DNA of 64,000 bases from Nostoc commune NIES-4072 (GTDB taxonomy: Bacteria > Cyanobacteriota > Cyanobacteriia > Cyanobacteriales > Nostocaceae). The stretch is from NCBI RefSeq assembly GCF_003113895.1, contig NZ_BDUD01000001.1, positions 3,560,308 through 3,624,307 on the forward strand, in the 5' to 3' direction. The notes under the pieces were generated by a model that saw only the letters and a list, made by a program, of their open reading frames with translations, was not told the DNA's origin and searched no databases. The first letter of the stretch is position 1, and every line of letters starts with the position of its first letter. Positions 1-8,040 of this stretch are shown here, in pieces. Made by a program: the position numbers and the translations under genes.

Positions 1-2920
1 TTACAGATTTAAGCCTGGTTAGCTCTTTCTCGATTTCTGGATCTTCAACAGCGAATAGCTCAAAGCCAGAAACGCCTTGCTTATCTGTTGCAACTGCTTT
101 TGAAGTTGGTAATTGAGAATTCTGTAACTGTCTTATGGCAGGTGAGTAAGTTCTGTATTGGCGCTCAATAGTACCTTTGAATTGCCCTAGCTTCTTTCGC
201 GTTTCACTTGATAAATCTGTGCGCTTGAGTTGTTCGCTAACAAGAGCGATTTGTTGATCGATGTTCGTCAACGTGCTGCCAGCCAACTCTTGATTAGTGA
301 CTTTGCGATCGCGTGCTGGGCCTTTAAAAGATTGCTTGAGATTAGCGGTAATGGTTGCCTGTGCAGTTTGAACTTGCTTGAGCAATTCAGCCTCGGTTGG
401 CACGTCGCCAGATTTCACGCCAGATTGCAAACCCTGTTGAATACTTTTGAATACCTGCTCGAAGTAGCGCTCGGCAAATACATAAGCATCCTCTTCCAGG
501 GATTTCACCACTTCAACATCGCCAGATGTAGCGCCCAGCGCTCCTTTTTTGAAGAAATCTGCACTAGCCTGAATCTTGCTGCCGAGTTGTTGTTGCTCTT
601 GGGGAGTGCCTTTGATTAGCTGAAATTCTGGGTTACCTGATTGACTTATTGTCCTTTGTCCAAATCCGGTTTGCATCGCGTGACGAAGCTCATGCACCAG
701 AGTCTTAATGACATCGGGAGAGATTATACCTTTACTTAACTCGTCGTAGCGACTTGATGGGAGGGTAACTGCGTTATCGACACTATTGTATTTTCCTGTG
801 AATCCGGCTTTTTCTGGGCCGCGTACCAACTGAGGGATTTTGTTGGCAGGGATTTTAACTCCAGCTAACTGTTGAAATTGAGCAAGTACATCTTGAAAGA
901 TTTGTAGTGCAGGAGTTACAGCAATAGCGGGTTGTTTAACTAAGTCCTCAACTTGAGTGGTTTGCTTTGCTGCGACATTTCTGGGTTTTGCCTTCACCCT
1001 AGTCGTCCGTGCTTGTACCTCTTGGGGTGCGTCTAAAAGCCTTTGGGCTAAAGCTGTACGCTCCTGCTCTAGCGAGTCCTTTAGCCGTTTACGCTCCTGA
1101 ATAAATTCACCAGCCGATTCCTGTTTTATCTTCAGGTTTTCAGAAATATTGGTTTTATAGGCTGATATTTCTTGGCTTGCTGAATTCGCTCTTAATCCAG
1201 CCTTTTTGCTCTCCAGTAATGAGTTTTTAGCCCCAGCATCATCGCCAGATTGCAAAGCCGCGATCGCTTCTGCCTTTAGCCTCGCTTCCTCTTGCTTATA
1301 GGCTTTTAGTCTAGTTCGCGCTTCCTTGATATTTTCCTGCTGAATTTTGATGTTGCCATCAAGCCTAGTAACTATGCCGTTTGCCCTAACAGATGACTCT
1401 TTGAGGGCGAATTCCGTCTCATCGACTTTTCTGGTGTCGGCTCCTGCCATTCTTAACTTACCAACGGCACCAGAAGTTTCCCCCAGTAATCCAGCTATCT
1501 GCTGTTGCAAAAATTGCTCTGCTTTTTTGGCCTCAACAAGTGCGCTGGATGCCTGAGCAATTTGCAGGTCAATTTCTTCAACAGCTTGCTTAATTTCTTC
1601 GGTTTCTGTCCCTACGTTGGTAAGCAGTTCTCTATCCGCTTGTAGAGAACTTAATTGCGATGACTTTGACTTTACTTCCTGTTGATATTGAGGGAGAATT
1701 TCTTGCTTAATTTTTTGGGCTTGCTGTTGTCTTTGAGGTGCGTTAGCGATCGCTGTTTGCAACTCAATCCCAAGTTCTTGCTGAGATAATTTTTGCAGCT
1801 GCTGCTGTCGCTGTCGGTTTTGCTGTTTACCAGCAGTCGATGCAATCAATTGCTCAGACTCACCTACAATACTGGTAATTTGTCCAGCTAAGTCCTGCTT
1901 CAGCTTTTGTAGTGGTGGGCTTTTGAGAATAGCTGAGGCTATTTTTCCGCCAACTGTATTACCTAATTTAGGGATAGCTGAGGTGACTAGCTTCTCTCCT
2001 AGCAAATCAAAACTGCCGATGATTGGGGCAAGTTGAGACTCAATTCCTCTCCCTAGTCCTGTCCCAAGCTGCTTAGAAAGCTGCAAGCCCACGCCTTCAA
2101 ATGCACCGATGGTTATTCCCTTGAGGGGGGCAAGTAGGGTGTCACCAATACCACTGAATATTTTAGAAAAAGTACTAGGAGGTTTAGGGCGAGACTTTTT
2201 AAAACCCTCTTCAATTGCACTTGTGATTTTCTCGCTTGCTTCCGCCCCCGAAATATTTTTTAAAGGATTAAAATCACCGGAATTAACGTCTACATTAATT
2301 TTGATTTTGGACTTTTTAAAAAAACCCTCAATCTTGTTGGTAACGCCCTTGAGTTTGGATTCATCAACAGAATCCAGTCCCTGGATCAATCCCGCGATCG
2401 CATACTTACCAATCTCTCTAAAAACCCTCGATGGCGACTGAATACCTAGCTGCTTATTAACCGACTTCACCATCGAATCAATGGCTGATTTACCCGCGCC
2501 CTCAACCCCAGAAAACCCCTGAGTAAAACCCTCAGCAGCATATTTACCGATCGTTTCAAACTGCTGCTTTACCTTGGCTTCGTCAACTTTAATATCAACC
2601 GTGACAGGCGTTATTTTTGACAGCCGCCGCAGTTTTTCTTGGAAATCTTTGACGTTGGGTGCTAAGTCAACCTTGATAGGGTCGATACTAGTTGACAGCT
2701 TCTTGATTTGCTGGTCAAAAGTTTTTGTATCTATCTCAAGGGGAATGAGGATAGGTTGCTGGATTCGCAATCCCTTGATTTGTTGTTCAAAGTCTTTGGT
2801 ATCAAGCTTGATGCGATATGCGATTTGACCTGCATCAGTCGCTTGCAACTTTTTCAAGTCGCTGTCGAATTGGGAACGATCCAGGTTTAATTTTATTGAA
2901 GCGGAACCAAGAGTACCCAT
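1..2920 (-). CDS. Phage tail tape-measure-like protein with embedded HExxH motif (3' end outside window)
   Basis: A single frame stays open from the ATG at 2918-2920 to the left edge, giving about 973 codons without a stop, so the C terminus lies outside the window. Residues about 155-180 contain the SPSRVFREIGKYAIAGL type of motif seen in tape-measure proteins of tailed phages, and an earlier IGKYAAEGFTQGF segment repeats it. The middle (about residues 330-620) is Gln/Lys/Glu-rich and looks helical or coiled-coil. HELRH at residues 743-747 (bases 680-694) is a zinc-metallopeptidase signature, and an EEDAYVFAERYFEQ segment about 60 residues later could give the third ligand. It lies just downstream of the tail-chaperone pair, the usual place for a tape-measure gene. 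A virion-associated protease is possible but not shown. Confidence 0.7.
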   Translation of the reverse strand, partial: MGTLGSASIKLNLDRSQFDSDLKKLQATDAGQIAYRIKLDTKDFEQQIKGLRIQQPILIPLEIDTKTFDQQIKKLSTSIDPIKVDLAPNVKDFQEKLRRLSKITPVTVDIKVDEAKVKQQFETIGKYAAEGFTQGFSGVEGAGKSAIDSMVKSVNKQLGIQSPSRVFREIGKYAIAGLIQGLDSVDESKLKGVTNKIEGFFKKSKIKINVDVNSGDFNPLKNISGAEASEKITSAIEEGFKKSRPKPPSTFSKIFSGIGDTLLAPLKGITIGAFEGVGLQLSKQLGTGLGRGIESQLAPIIGSFDLLGEKLVTSAIPKLGNTVGGKIASAILKSPPLQKLKQDLAGQITSIVGESEQLIASTAGKQQNRQRQQQLQKLSQQELGIELQTAIANAPQRQQQAQKIKQEILPQYQQEVKSKSSQLSSLQADRELLTNVGTETEEIKQAVEEIDLQIAQASSALVEAKKAEQFLQQQIAGLLGETSGAVGKLRMAGADTRKVDETEFALKESSVRANGIVTRLDGNIKIQQENIKEARTRLKAYKQEEARLKAEAIAALQSGDDAGAKNSLLESKKAGLRANSASQEISAYKTNISENLKIKQESAGEFIQERKRLKDSLEQERTALAQRLLDAPQEVQARTTRVKAKPRNVAAKQTTQVEDLVKQPAIAVTPALQIFQDVLAQFQQLAGVKIPANKIPQLVRGPEKAGFTGKYNSVDNAVTLPSSRYDELSKGIISPDVIKTLVHELRHAMQTGFGQRTISQSGNPEFQLIKGTPQEQQQLGSKIQASADFFKKGALGATSGDVEVVKSLEEDAYVFAERYFEQVFKSIQQGLQSGVKSGDVPTEAELLKQVQTAQATITANLKQSFKGPARDRKVTNQELAGSTLTNIDQQIALVSEQLKRTDLSSETRKKLGQFKGTIERQYRTYSPAIRQLQNSQLPTSKAVATDKQGVSGFELFAVEDPEIEKELTRLKSV

Positions 2921-3023
2921 GATTGCGATCGCATTACATCAAACAATGGGTTCCCTTTTGACTGTGGAAAACCTCATGAAAAATTTTTCATAAGCCTAAA
3001 TTCGGCAGTCACTGTCTGCCGAA

Positions 3024-4147
3024 TCAGGAAATTGCAAATTCTCCATCCAGCACCCATGCTTGACCCAATTCTGGCAGTTTCACTACACCGCCATCTGTAG
3101 CGACTTCCCCACTCACGCCATCAACAAACCCCAGAGGGAATCGCACCAAACCATTATCAACCACAGGCATTAGCAGCACTAGCCCTTCACCCCCCCATAA
3201 AAGGGGGTTACATGGATCGCTATTACGGGATTTGGCTAATTTATCCACGGGTGCGATCGCCACTACCCACCCCGGCAACTTCCCAGCGTCAGCCAGAGCA
3301 AAGAAGGCATTCGCAGCAGCGCTTGAAATCCTTTCCCCTTCATCCTCGGTAGGCGTGAAGTAGAAAAAGTCACTCGGTTTCGCCGCTTCCGATTTCGGAT
3401 CGCGGTTGGAGTTGACAAAGCAGGATGTAAGAGTAGCGATTCCTAACTCAGCCAGGTGCAACTCTTCGCGGTGGAGTTTCGCGCCATAGTGCAGCGCTTG
3501 TAGAATTATCCAGGTTGGCTGGTTTCCAAAGCTTTCTTCACTGAACCGTTCTTCTTGTGGCCAGTATCTTCTGACTCTCCAGTAGATTTCTCCCCAGTCA
3601 GGATCTCGCTGTTCGGTGTCGAGTTTCCCAAGTCTTCTGACGCTCGAAGACTCGCTAACGCTTCGCTATCGGTGACTTGGGTTACAGATGTTGGCCAACC
3701 AGCTTCTTCGTTTTTGGCAAATTCAATAATCAGAGTCAGCAATTGCGGATGAAGTTGATTTGGATCGCCAGTGTTTTCAAGCTTCCAGTCAGGTACTAAC
3801 CGTTGAATTACGGCAGTAGCCAATACCAAGCTACGCTGCATAGCCGCATCATCCATCAAGTCTTGAAAACTTACGAACTCTTCTAAATACTCTGCTAGCG
3901 ACTCACTATCACCCTGAGTTAGAGCGTTGTAAATGTCAATTACTTGCTTACCTGATTTAACAGCAATATCTTTGGCTAATTTCACAGCAGCAAGGCGAAT
4001 ATCTGTTAAGTTAGCTGCTTTGATGAATAGGCGCTCGTTGGGGCTGATATCGCCATATTTAGGTAATTCTAATTCGCCAATTTCAGGATTTCCTACAGTA
4101 ACTTTTTCAAATTTTTGTGGGAAAGTCTTAAAAGGAAGTTTAAGCAT
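3024..4147 (-). CDS. Tail assembly chaperone, predicted -1 frameshift product (GT-like, 374 aa)
   Basis: The downstream frame (stop at 3024) has no convincing start of its own: its first candidate is a TTG at 3461, and protein-like sequence continues upstream in the same frame, overlapping the shorter chaperone gene, back to a stop at 3666-3668. This frame is -1 relative to the shorter gene. Where both are open lies GGGAAAC (3623-3629), phased as G GGA AAC. Slippage there would join residues 1-175 of the shorter protein to about 199 further residues, 374 in total; the length is an exact codon multiple only with a -1 shift. This matches the lambda G/GT arrangement just before the tape-measure gene. 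The frames and heptamer are seen; frameshifting itself is inferred. Confidence 0.7.
3506..4147 (-). CDS. Tail assembly chaperone, short zero-frame product (G-like, 213 aa)
   Basis: This 213-residue protein begins MLKLPFKTFPQKFEKVTVG. It has a predicted helical, acidic core (about residues 40-140) and a hydrophilic, Ser/Glu/Lys-rich tail. The tail begins near the slippery heptamer and overlaps a second open frame, so its low-complexity look may reflect coding in two frames. Position fits a gpG-like chaperone that coats the tape-measure protein during tail assembly: directly upstream of the longer product, then the tape-measure gene. I do not recognise a named family from the sequence alone. 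Upstream lie a TTATCAG tandem repeat and a hairpin, with no obvious promoter. Confidence 0.6.
   Translation of the reverse strand: MLKLPFKTFPQKFEKVTVGNPEIGELELPKYGDISPNERLFIKAANLTDIRLAAVKLAKDIAVKSGKQVIDIYNALTQGDSESLAEYLEEFVSFQDLMDDAAMQRSLVLATAVIQRLVPDWKLENTGDPNQLHPQLLTLIIEFAKNEEAGWPTSVTQVTDSEALASLRASEDLGNSTPNSEILTGEKSTGESEDTGHKKNGSVKKALETSQPG
3623..3629 (-). promoter_or_regulatory. Putative -1 programmed ribosomal frameshift heptamer GGGAAAC
   Basis: Read on the minus strand the zero frame is TTG GGA AAC TCG, giving an X XXY YYZ heptamer (G GGA AAC). The -1 frame is open from 3665 down to 3024. Lambda G/GT uses the near-identical GGGAAAG. No downstream stimulatory structure was assessed. Confidence 0.7.
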
Positions 4148-4160
4148 TGTTAATTATTGG

Positions 4161-4184
4161 TTATCAGTTATCAGTTATCAGTTA
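4161..4184. repeat. Heptamer tandem repeat (TTATCAG)3
   Basis: Three perfect copies of TTATCAG plus a partial fourth. Heptamer repeats of this kind are typical of gaps in Nostocales genomes. Confidence 0.85.
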
Positions 4185-4264
4185 ACTAAATTCCCGATGC
4201 CAATAGAAAAGGTGGCTCGCGCCTAACCCAAGATGAGACAATGAAGGGTAAAATCTTATAAAAA

Positions 4265-4286
4265 ACGGGTGTCACTGAACACCCGT
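4265..4286. repeat. Hairpin ACGGGTGT-N6-ACACCCGT
   Basis: An 8-bp perfect stem with a 6-nt loop, without a T tract. It may be a palindromic repeat or a weak terminator. Confidence 0.5.
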
Positions 4287-4445
4287 ACCTATTCCAATAA
4301 CAAGAGTAATTTAAATTTCAAATATTATATTGCGCTTCTTAAAAAGTTGTTCATGGGGGAAACCCCCAAGACCACACTTTTCGCTTGCTCTTTATGCTAA
4401 TAGTGCAAGAGTTAAACGTCAATCATGGGCTAAAAAATGTCTGTT

Positions 4446-4496
4446 TGTCCAGTCACTCACTGGACATATTAGAATTGTCCAGTGAGTGACTGGACA
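4446..4496. promoter_or_regulatory. Paired 21-bp palindromic operator upstream of the DNA-binding gene
   Basis: The 21-mer at 4446-4466 is the exact reverse complement of the one at 4476-4496, with 9 AT-rich bases between. Each 21-mer itself has inverted TGTCCAGT/ACTGGACA arms. The block ends 8 bp before the start codon of the plus-strand gene at 4505, and the motif recurs in the first codons (GACTGGACAA). This strongly suggests an autoregulatory operator. Confidence 0.75.
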
Positions 4497-4504
4497 ACTT
4501 AAAA

Positions 4505-5086
4505 ATGACTGGACAAACCGTCAAAATATCTAGCCTGCAACAGCGTTATAAACTAAACTCTAGGCAAGCGATTTATGATCGCATTAATGGTCTGAAGATG
4601 AGGCCAGTAGCACCAGGTAAGATTTCCGCCGAACAATTAGACTTACTGGACAGACTAGACATTCATATTCGAGGCGGGGGTGCGATCGCGGATTTTCCAA
4701 TTCAGCCAGAAGTTCAAGTGGACAAACTGGACAAGATCCCGCAACGAGACATTAAACTTGATAGCAGTGGAATGAGTGCCGTCAACGTCATGGCAGAGTT
4801 GATGGAAAAAATGATGTCTTACGCCTATGCAAGGGATTCTTCCCCACTGGCTAATTACGAGGAACTAGAGAAAGCAGCCAAGTTTGAATGGGTGCTACCC
4901 ACGTCTTTAGTCAAACAACTGACAGGAGTTTCCCCAAAAACGACGCATGATAGTCATGCTTTCCTAGTCATGGGTTTCGCTTTTACTAAAATTGGAAAAA
5001 TTGGGCGTGAAGCTGGCTGGCAGGTAACAAAGCAAGTGGCTACCCTTGACCTAAAATGGCTAAGTCCTGTCCGCCAATCAACCTAG
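4505..5086 (+). CDS. Putative phage-type DNA-binding regulator (193 aa)
   Basis: I do not recognise a named family. The N terminus (residues 8-50: SSLQQRYKLNSRQAIYDRING, then a KISAEQLDLLDRLD stretch) looks like a winged-helix or MerR-like DNA-binding segment; the rest is mixed and ends GWQVTKQVATLDLKWLSP. The start codon sits 8 bp after a 51-bp double palindrome and has no Shine-Dalgarno sequence, so the message may be near-leaderless and repressed by its own product. Its 3' end overlaps the convergent DUF3102 gene by 47 bp. A role as repressor or immunity regulator of the phage remnant is inference. Confidence 0.6.
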   Translation: MTGQTVKISSLQQRYKLNSRQAIYDRINGLKMRPVAPGKISAEQLDLLDRLDIHIRGGGAIADFPIQPEVQVDKLDKIPQRDIKLDSSGMSAVNVMAELMEKMMSYAYARDSSPLANYEELEKAAKFEWVLPTSLVKQLTGVSPKTTHDSHAFLVMGFAFTKIGKIGREAGWQVTKQVATLDLKWLSPVRQST

Positions 5087-5777
5087 CAGCTGTACTTTGA
5101 GCGTCACTTGGTAAGTGTTCTTTACCAATACTCAAGCTTGCTGCTAGCACAGCTTTGAGTTCAACTTCTGGCAGATATTCAATTACCAATGCGATCGCTT
5201 CTTTCAACTGCTCAGAAATATCCTCAACTTCTACATCAATAATTTCAGCATCCACTGACTCAAGTAATTGAGACTCAGGAATCAGTTCTTTCTTGAGAAA
5301 GGGAATTTCACCCTTAGAAGTTTTGCAAACTAAGACATCTCCTTTGTTCAACTCCTCCTTAACTTCAACTGTTTCCCCGTAGCACGCATGACCTTTTAGT
5401 GCTACCTTATACTTTGGTGTTGGCTCTGGTGGTGGTGCTTCTGGTTTTGGTTCGGCGGCGGCTAGAGCAAGAGCAGTTCTTAACGAAGGCAATAGAGATT
5501 CACTTTCGTCACGCGTGTCTAAAGTAGCGATGATTTTTTCCCAGTTTTTAGCAATCAGCATCAACCGATTGGCATGGCGATGAGTGAAATCGCAGTTTTT
5601 GCTAACCCAATCACCGAACTGACCGTAAGGTAAAGAACTCTTGACCTTAATCAACATTTCTCCTGCTTCTTTATCGGCGGCGATCGCTAACTTAAAAGAT
5701 TCAATCCCAGCTTCATAAAACTGCTTTGACTGCTTAAAAACTTCATTGATACTATTAGCTAATTCTAATAAATTCAT
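5040..5777 (-). CDS. DUF3102 family protein (245 aa)
   Basis: Residues about 15-85 match the DUF3102 pattern: a helical segment leading into LPYGQFGDWVSKNCDFTHRH and an aromatic LIAKNWEKI helix. A proline-rich linker (PKPEAPPPEPTPKY, about residues 109-122) precedes a small beta-rich segment (KGHACYGETVEVKEELNKGD) and an acidic C-terminal helix region. DUF3102 proteins are frequent in phages and plasmids and are thought to bind DNA or act near replication; the function is unknown. The start ATG overlaps the stop of the sigma-factor gene (ATGA, 5774-5777), so the two are probably translationally coupled. Convergent overlap with the plus-strand regulator gene is 47 bp. Confidence 0.75.
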   Translation of the reverse strand: MNLLELANSINEVFKQSKQFYEAGIESFKLAIAADKEAGEMLIKVKSSLPYGQFGDWVSKNCDFTHRHANRLMLIAKNWEKIIATLDTRDESESLLPSLRTALALAAAEPKPEAPPPEPTPKYKVALKGHACYGETVEVKEELNKGDVLVCKTSKGEIPFLKKELIPESQLLESVDAEIIDVEVEDISEQLKEAIALVIEYLPEVELKAVLAASLSIGKEHLPSDAQSTAARLIGGQDLAILGQG

Positions 5778-6436
5778 AACTCTTCTTGTGATAAAGATAC
5801 TCGTAGCTTGACTAAACCTAAATTAATATAAGCCTTGATTTTTTCAGGCGTTTTCTTTTGGCGTTTAGCAATATCTTGAATTGAGTTGTTGCTGAAAAAT
5901 TTTTCAACAATGGCAGTTCGCTGCGACGCTTGTAGCTTGTTCAAGTGTTTCAGCACTGCCTTATCATCAACTTCATCCTCCAACTCCTGCATAGGTTCGT
6001 GAAGAAGTTCGTCTAAACTAATAGTTATATTGCTGTCTAAAGCTTCTATTTCACGCCATTTCTCTTCACTTATGCCTAAGCCCAAGGCAATTTGCAAAGC
6101 ATCAGTTTCTCTACCAAGAGATGCAAGGCTTCTCTGTACTCTGCGTACTTTTGCCTTGGTTTCAAGGGCAGTGCGCGGAAGTTTCACGCTTTGCCATTGG
6201 TCGCGTAAAAAGTGCTGAATTTCCCCTTGAATATAGGGGATAGCAAAGGAGCTAAAGGCATTTCCAGTATTAGGGTCAAAGCGATCGGCGGCCTTTAAAA
6301 GCCCGATGTAACCTAACTGATATAAATCATCGTAAGGTTCGCGGCAAGTTTGAGACATCCTATGCACAACCTTGTGGACTAATTTTTCATTCTTCTGGGC
6401 CAATGAATTCCGTTCACGAACATCAGATGAACGCAT
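5774..6436 (-). CDS. RNA polymerase sigma factor, SigF/SigB-like group 3 (220 aa)
   Basis: Region 2 is clear at residues about 20-85: an EPYDDLYQLGYIGLLKAADRF segment, then NAFSSFAIPYIQGEIQHFLRDQW, the core-binding and -10-recognition helices. Region 3 follows (about 90-130), and region 4 with a helix-turn-helix (ASQRTAIVEKFF..SIQDIAKRQKKTPEKIKAYINLGLVKLR) closes the protein. At 220 aa it is near the size of group 3 sigma factors. It is followed with a 4-bp overlap by the DUF3102 gene, and a perfect 13-bp inverted repeat lies 7 bp upstream of its start. Being in the phage remnant, it could redirect polymerase to phage late promoters; that is inference. Confidence 0.85.
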   Translation of the reverse strand: MRSSDVRERNSLAQKNEKLVHKVVHRMSQTCREPYDDLYQLGYIGLLKAADRFDPNTGNAFSSFAIPYIQGEIQHFLRDQWQSVKLPRTALETKAKVRRVQRSLASLGRETDALQIALGLGISEEKWREIEALDSNITISLDELLHEPMQELEDEVDDKAVLKHLNKLQASQRTAIVEKFFSNNSIQDIAKRQKKTPEKIKAYINLGLVKLRVSLSQEEL

Positions 6437-6442
6437 ATTATT

Positions 6443-6480
6443 TTGTAACCAAATATATTAATCAGGTTATTTGGTTACAA
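6443..6480. promoter_or_regulatory. Operator-like inverted repeat upstream of the sigma-factor gene
   Basis: TTGTAACCAAATA (6443-6455) is exactly repeated in inverse orientation at 6468-6480, 12 bases apart. It begins 7 bp before the sigma-factor start codon on the minus strand. Symmetry, length and position fit a repressor or activator site controlling the sigma/DUF3102 pair. Confidence 0.7.
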
Positions 6481-6693
6481 GTAATACAGTCATTGGGAGG
6501 AGTACGGAAGTTAGGAATATCTTTATATTTATGAGTAGGGCAGGGATTTTTGTTGTTCTATCGCAGTGGCGATCGCTACTGCCTCCCACCAATCGTATCT
6601 AAGGCTGCCCATCAAAAAAACCTTGACGACGATTGCTCAAGAAAATCTGTAAGATCACCGAAGCTTGAAATTTCAGACATCCTGCAAAATTTT

Positions 6694-7644
6694 TCAACTA
6701 CCCCAAGCATTGTCATGACTAACAGCCCAGTATGTTACCTTACTTGCTAGCCAGTTCAAACTTTGCGATGCGCTGTCCACCATATCGTCGTTACTGCCAT
6801 TAGGGAAAGTGCTGAACTCGGCTACAAAGTCACCCACCCATGAAGAGATACTAGGATCTGGGAGAAAAACATTACCAGCTTCGACAAAAGGCGCGATCGC
6901 AACCGCCCGAACCAACTTCCCGCCTTCTGGCTCAATGGCGATGATTCCAGGAATCTCGCGCTCTAGCATTGAGATGACAGCTGGCCCGTTGGCTTTATCT
7001 TCAATCAGCTTGGCTGTAGAATTTGGGTACTTGGCGGACATAGCGCGAATGGCTGCAATGGTGGCGTTGATATCCATGCGATCGCGCACCTGATCAAGTA
7101 AGTAAAATTGTCCGCCACGCTTGCCCCAAACTTGCCCCACAACGTAATCGGACTTTTTAGTTTCCTTGAAGGTACAATCCCATGACTGGATAATTAGCTC
7201 AAAATCATCCGGTGCGACTTTGTAATACTTCCACCATGAACGCTTGAAGTGGCCACCATCAGCAGGTGCAGGGCGTTGCTGATGTTGACCTGCATAGCCA
7301 TAAGAACCGAGCGCTTTTTTCTCTTCAAGCAATACCTCTTTTGAGAAGCGCTCTGGAAACATTAACTCCTCTGGCTCCGTTCTAGGGTCAACCCAACCCA
7401 AAGCCGTTGGTGACTGCGCCTTCTCAAATTCTTGAGGGATGCATAGATGTTGCCAACTGCCTTGATTAAGAACATGTCCTGACAAATCCTTCTCGTGCAA
7501 GCGCTGCATGATGCCAATTCGCACAGATGACTTTAAATCGTTGACACGGTTGCGAATCGCACTGTCCCAGCGATCAATAACTCCCTGCCTGATCAGCTCA
7601 GAGTTTACCTCTTGCGCGTCGTGGGGGTCATCCCAGAGAAGGCA
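6694..7644 (-). pseudogene. terL: Terminase large subunit, C-terminal part only (TerL nuclease domain)
   Basis: From base 7644 down, the frame reads as the part of a large terminase beginning at the Walker B strand (LLWDDPHDAQEVNSE), through a conserved MQRLHEKDLSGHV motif, into the RNase-H-like nuclease. The nuclease acidic residues are visible: SWDCTF (first Asp), IEDKANGP, and NDDMVDS. The ATPase N terminus with Walker A is not found upstream in any frame I could follow, so the motor is incomplete and the gene is taken as dead. The upstream boundary is the Asn|Cys splice junction of an intein. Terminase packages DNA into phage heads; here it marks a degenerate prophage. The end of the frame, TYWAVSHDNAWGS, looks intact. 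Confidence 0.85.
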
Positions 7645-8040
7645 GTTGTGGACGAGAATCTTATTTGCAAAGAAGTTGCTGTTTCCTTCAACCTGGAGAT
7701 CATAGACGTAGTTCGAGATATCGCAATCGAACTCAATTCTGGAAACGGTGACTTGATTGCCTGGTGATGAGCCTTGTGGCACTTGTTGCAGAGCGTTATT
7801 AAGTTTTCTGCCCGATTGTCTGCTGGCTCCCGATTGATGTGATGAATTGCTAAAATTGATCGCGTTTGCCCATTCCTCGTTTTCACCGTAGCATTTGGTC
7901 TGTTGCAGCCCGTGCAGCGATCGCCATCCCTCTCCAGAATTACAGGGCGCATCAAATCGAACCACAGAGCATAACTCTTTTTCTAGTAACAGTCTGATTG
8001 GAAAGTTGTTTTGCTCTAAAATGCGGTTGCTAATAACCAT
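7645..8040 (-). pseudogene. Remnant of an HNH-type intein inserted in terL
   Basis: Just before the terminase fragment the same frame encodes a classic intein C-terminal splicing block: VYDLQVEGNSNFFANKILVHN followed by Cys (Asn codon 7645-7647). Upstream, in a different frame (about 7980-7755), is a full HNH endonuclease core: RDGDRCTGC, AIHHINREPADNRAENLITLC, CHKAHH. Joining HNH to the splicing block needs a frameshift near 7755. Extending upstream of HNH needs an opposite shift near an A5 run at about 7985. The N-terminal splicing domain is absent. This is a homing-endonuclease intein that has lost its 5' end and accumulated frameshifts; sequencing error is a less likely alternative for the shifts. 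Confidence 0.75.

Larger units (their letters stand above)
4148..4504. other. Intergenic: heptamer repeat, hairpin and operator region
   Basis: No gene is seen. The stretch holds three TTATCAG copies (4161-4181), an 8-bp hairpin ACGGGTGT/ACACCCGT (4265-4286) and the double palindrome at 4446-4496 annotated separately. Confidence 0.7.

Noticed and set aside
1..3. TTA at the left edge as stop codon of the tape-measure gene
   Set aside because: It is out of frame: codons counted from 2920 place GTA at 4-2, so the gene continues off the window.
3024..3461. Separate 145-aa gene starting at TTG 3461
   Set aside because: Protein-like sequence continues upstream in the same frame; better explained as the -1 frameshift extension.
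6550..6750. 66-aa plus-strand frame
   Set aside because: No ribosome binding site and no protein-like pattern; its end overlaps the antisense of terL.
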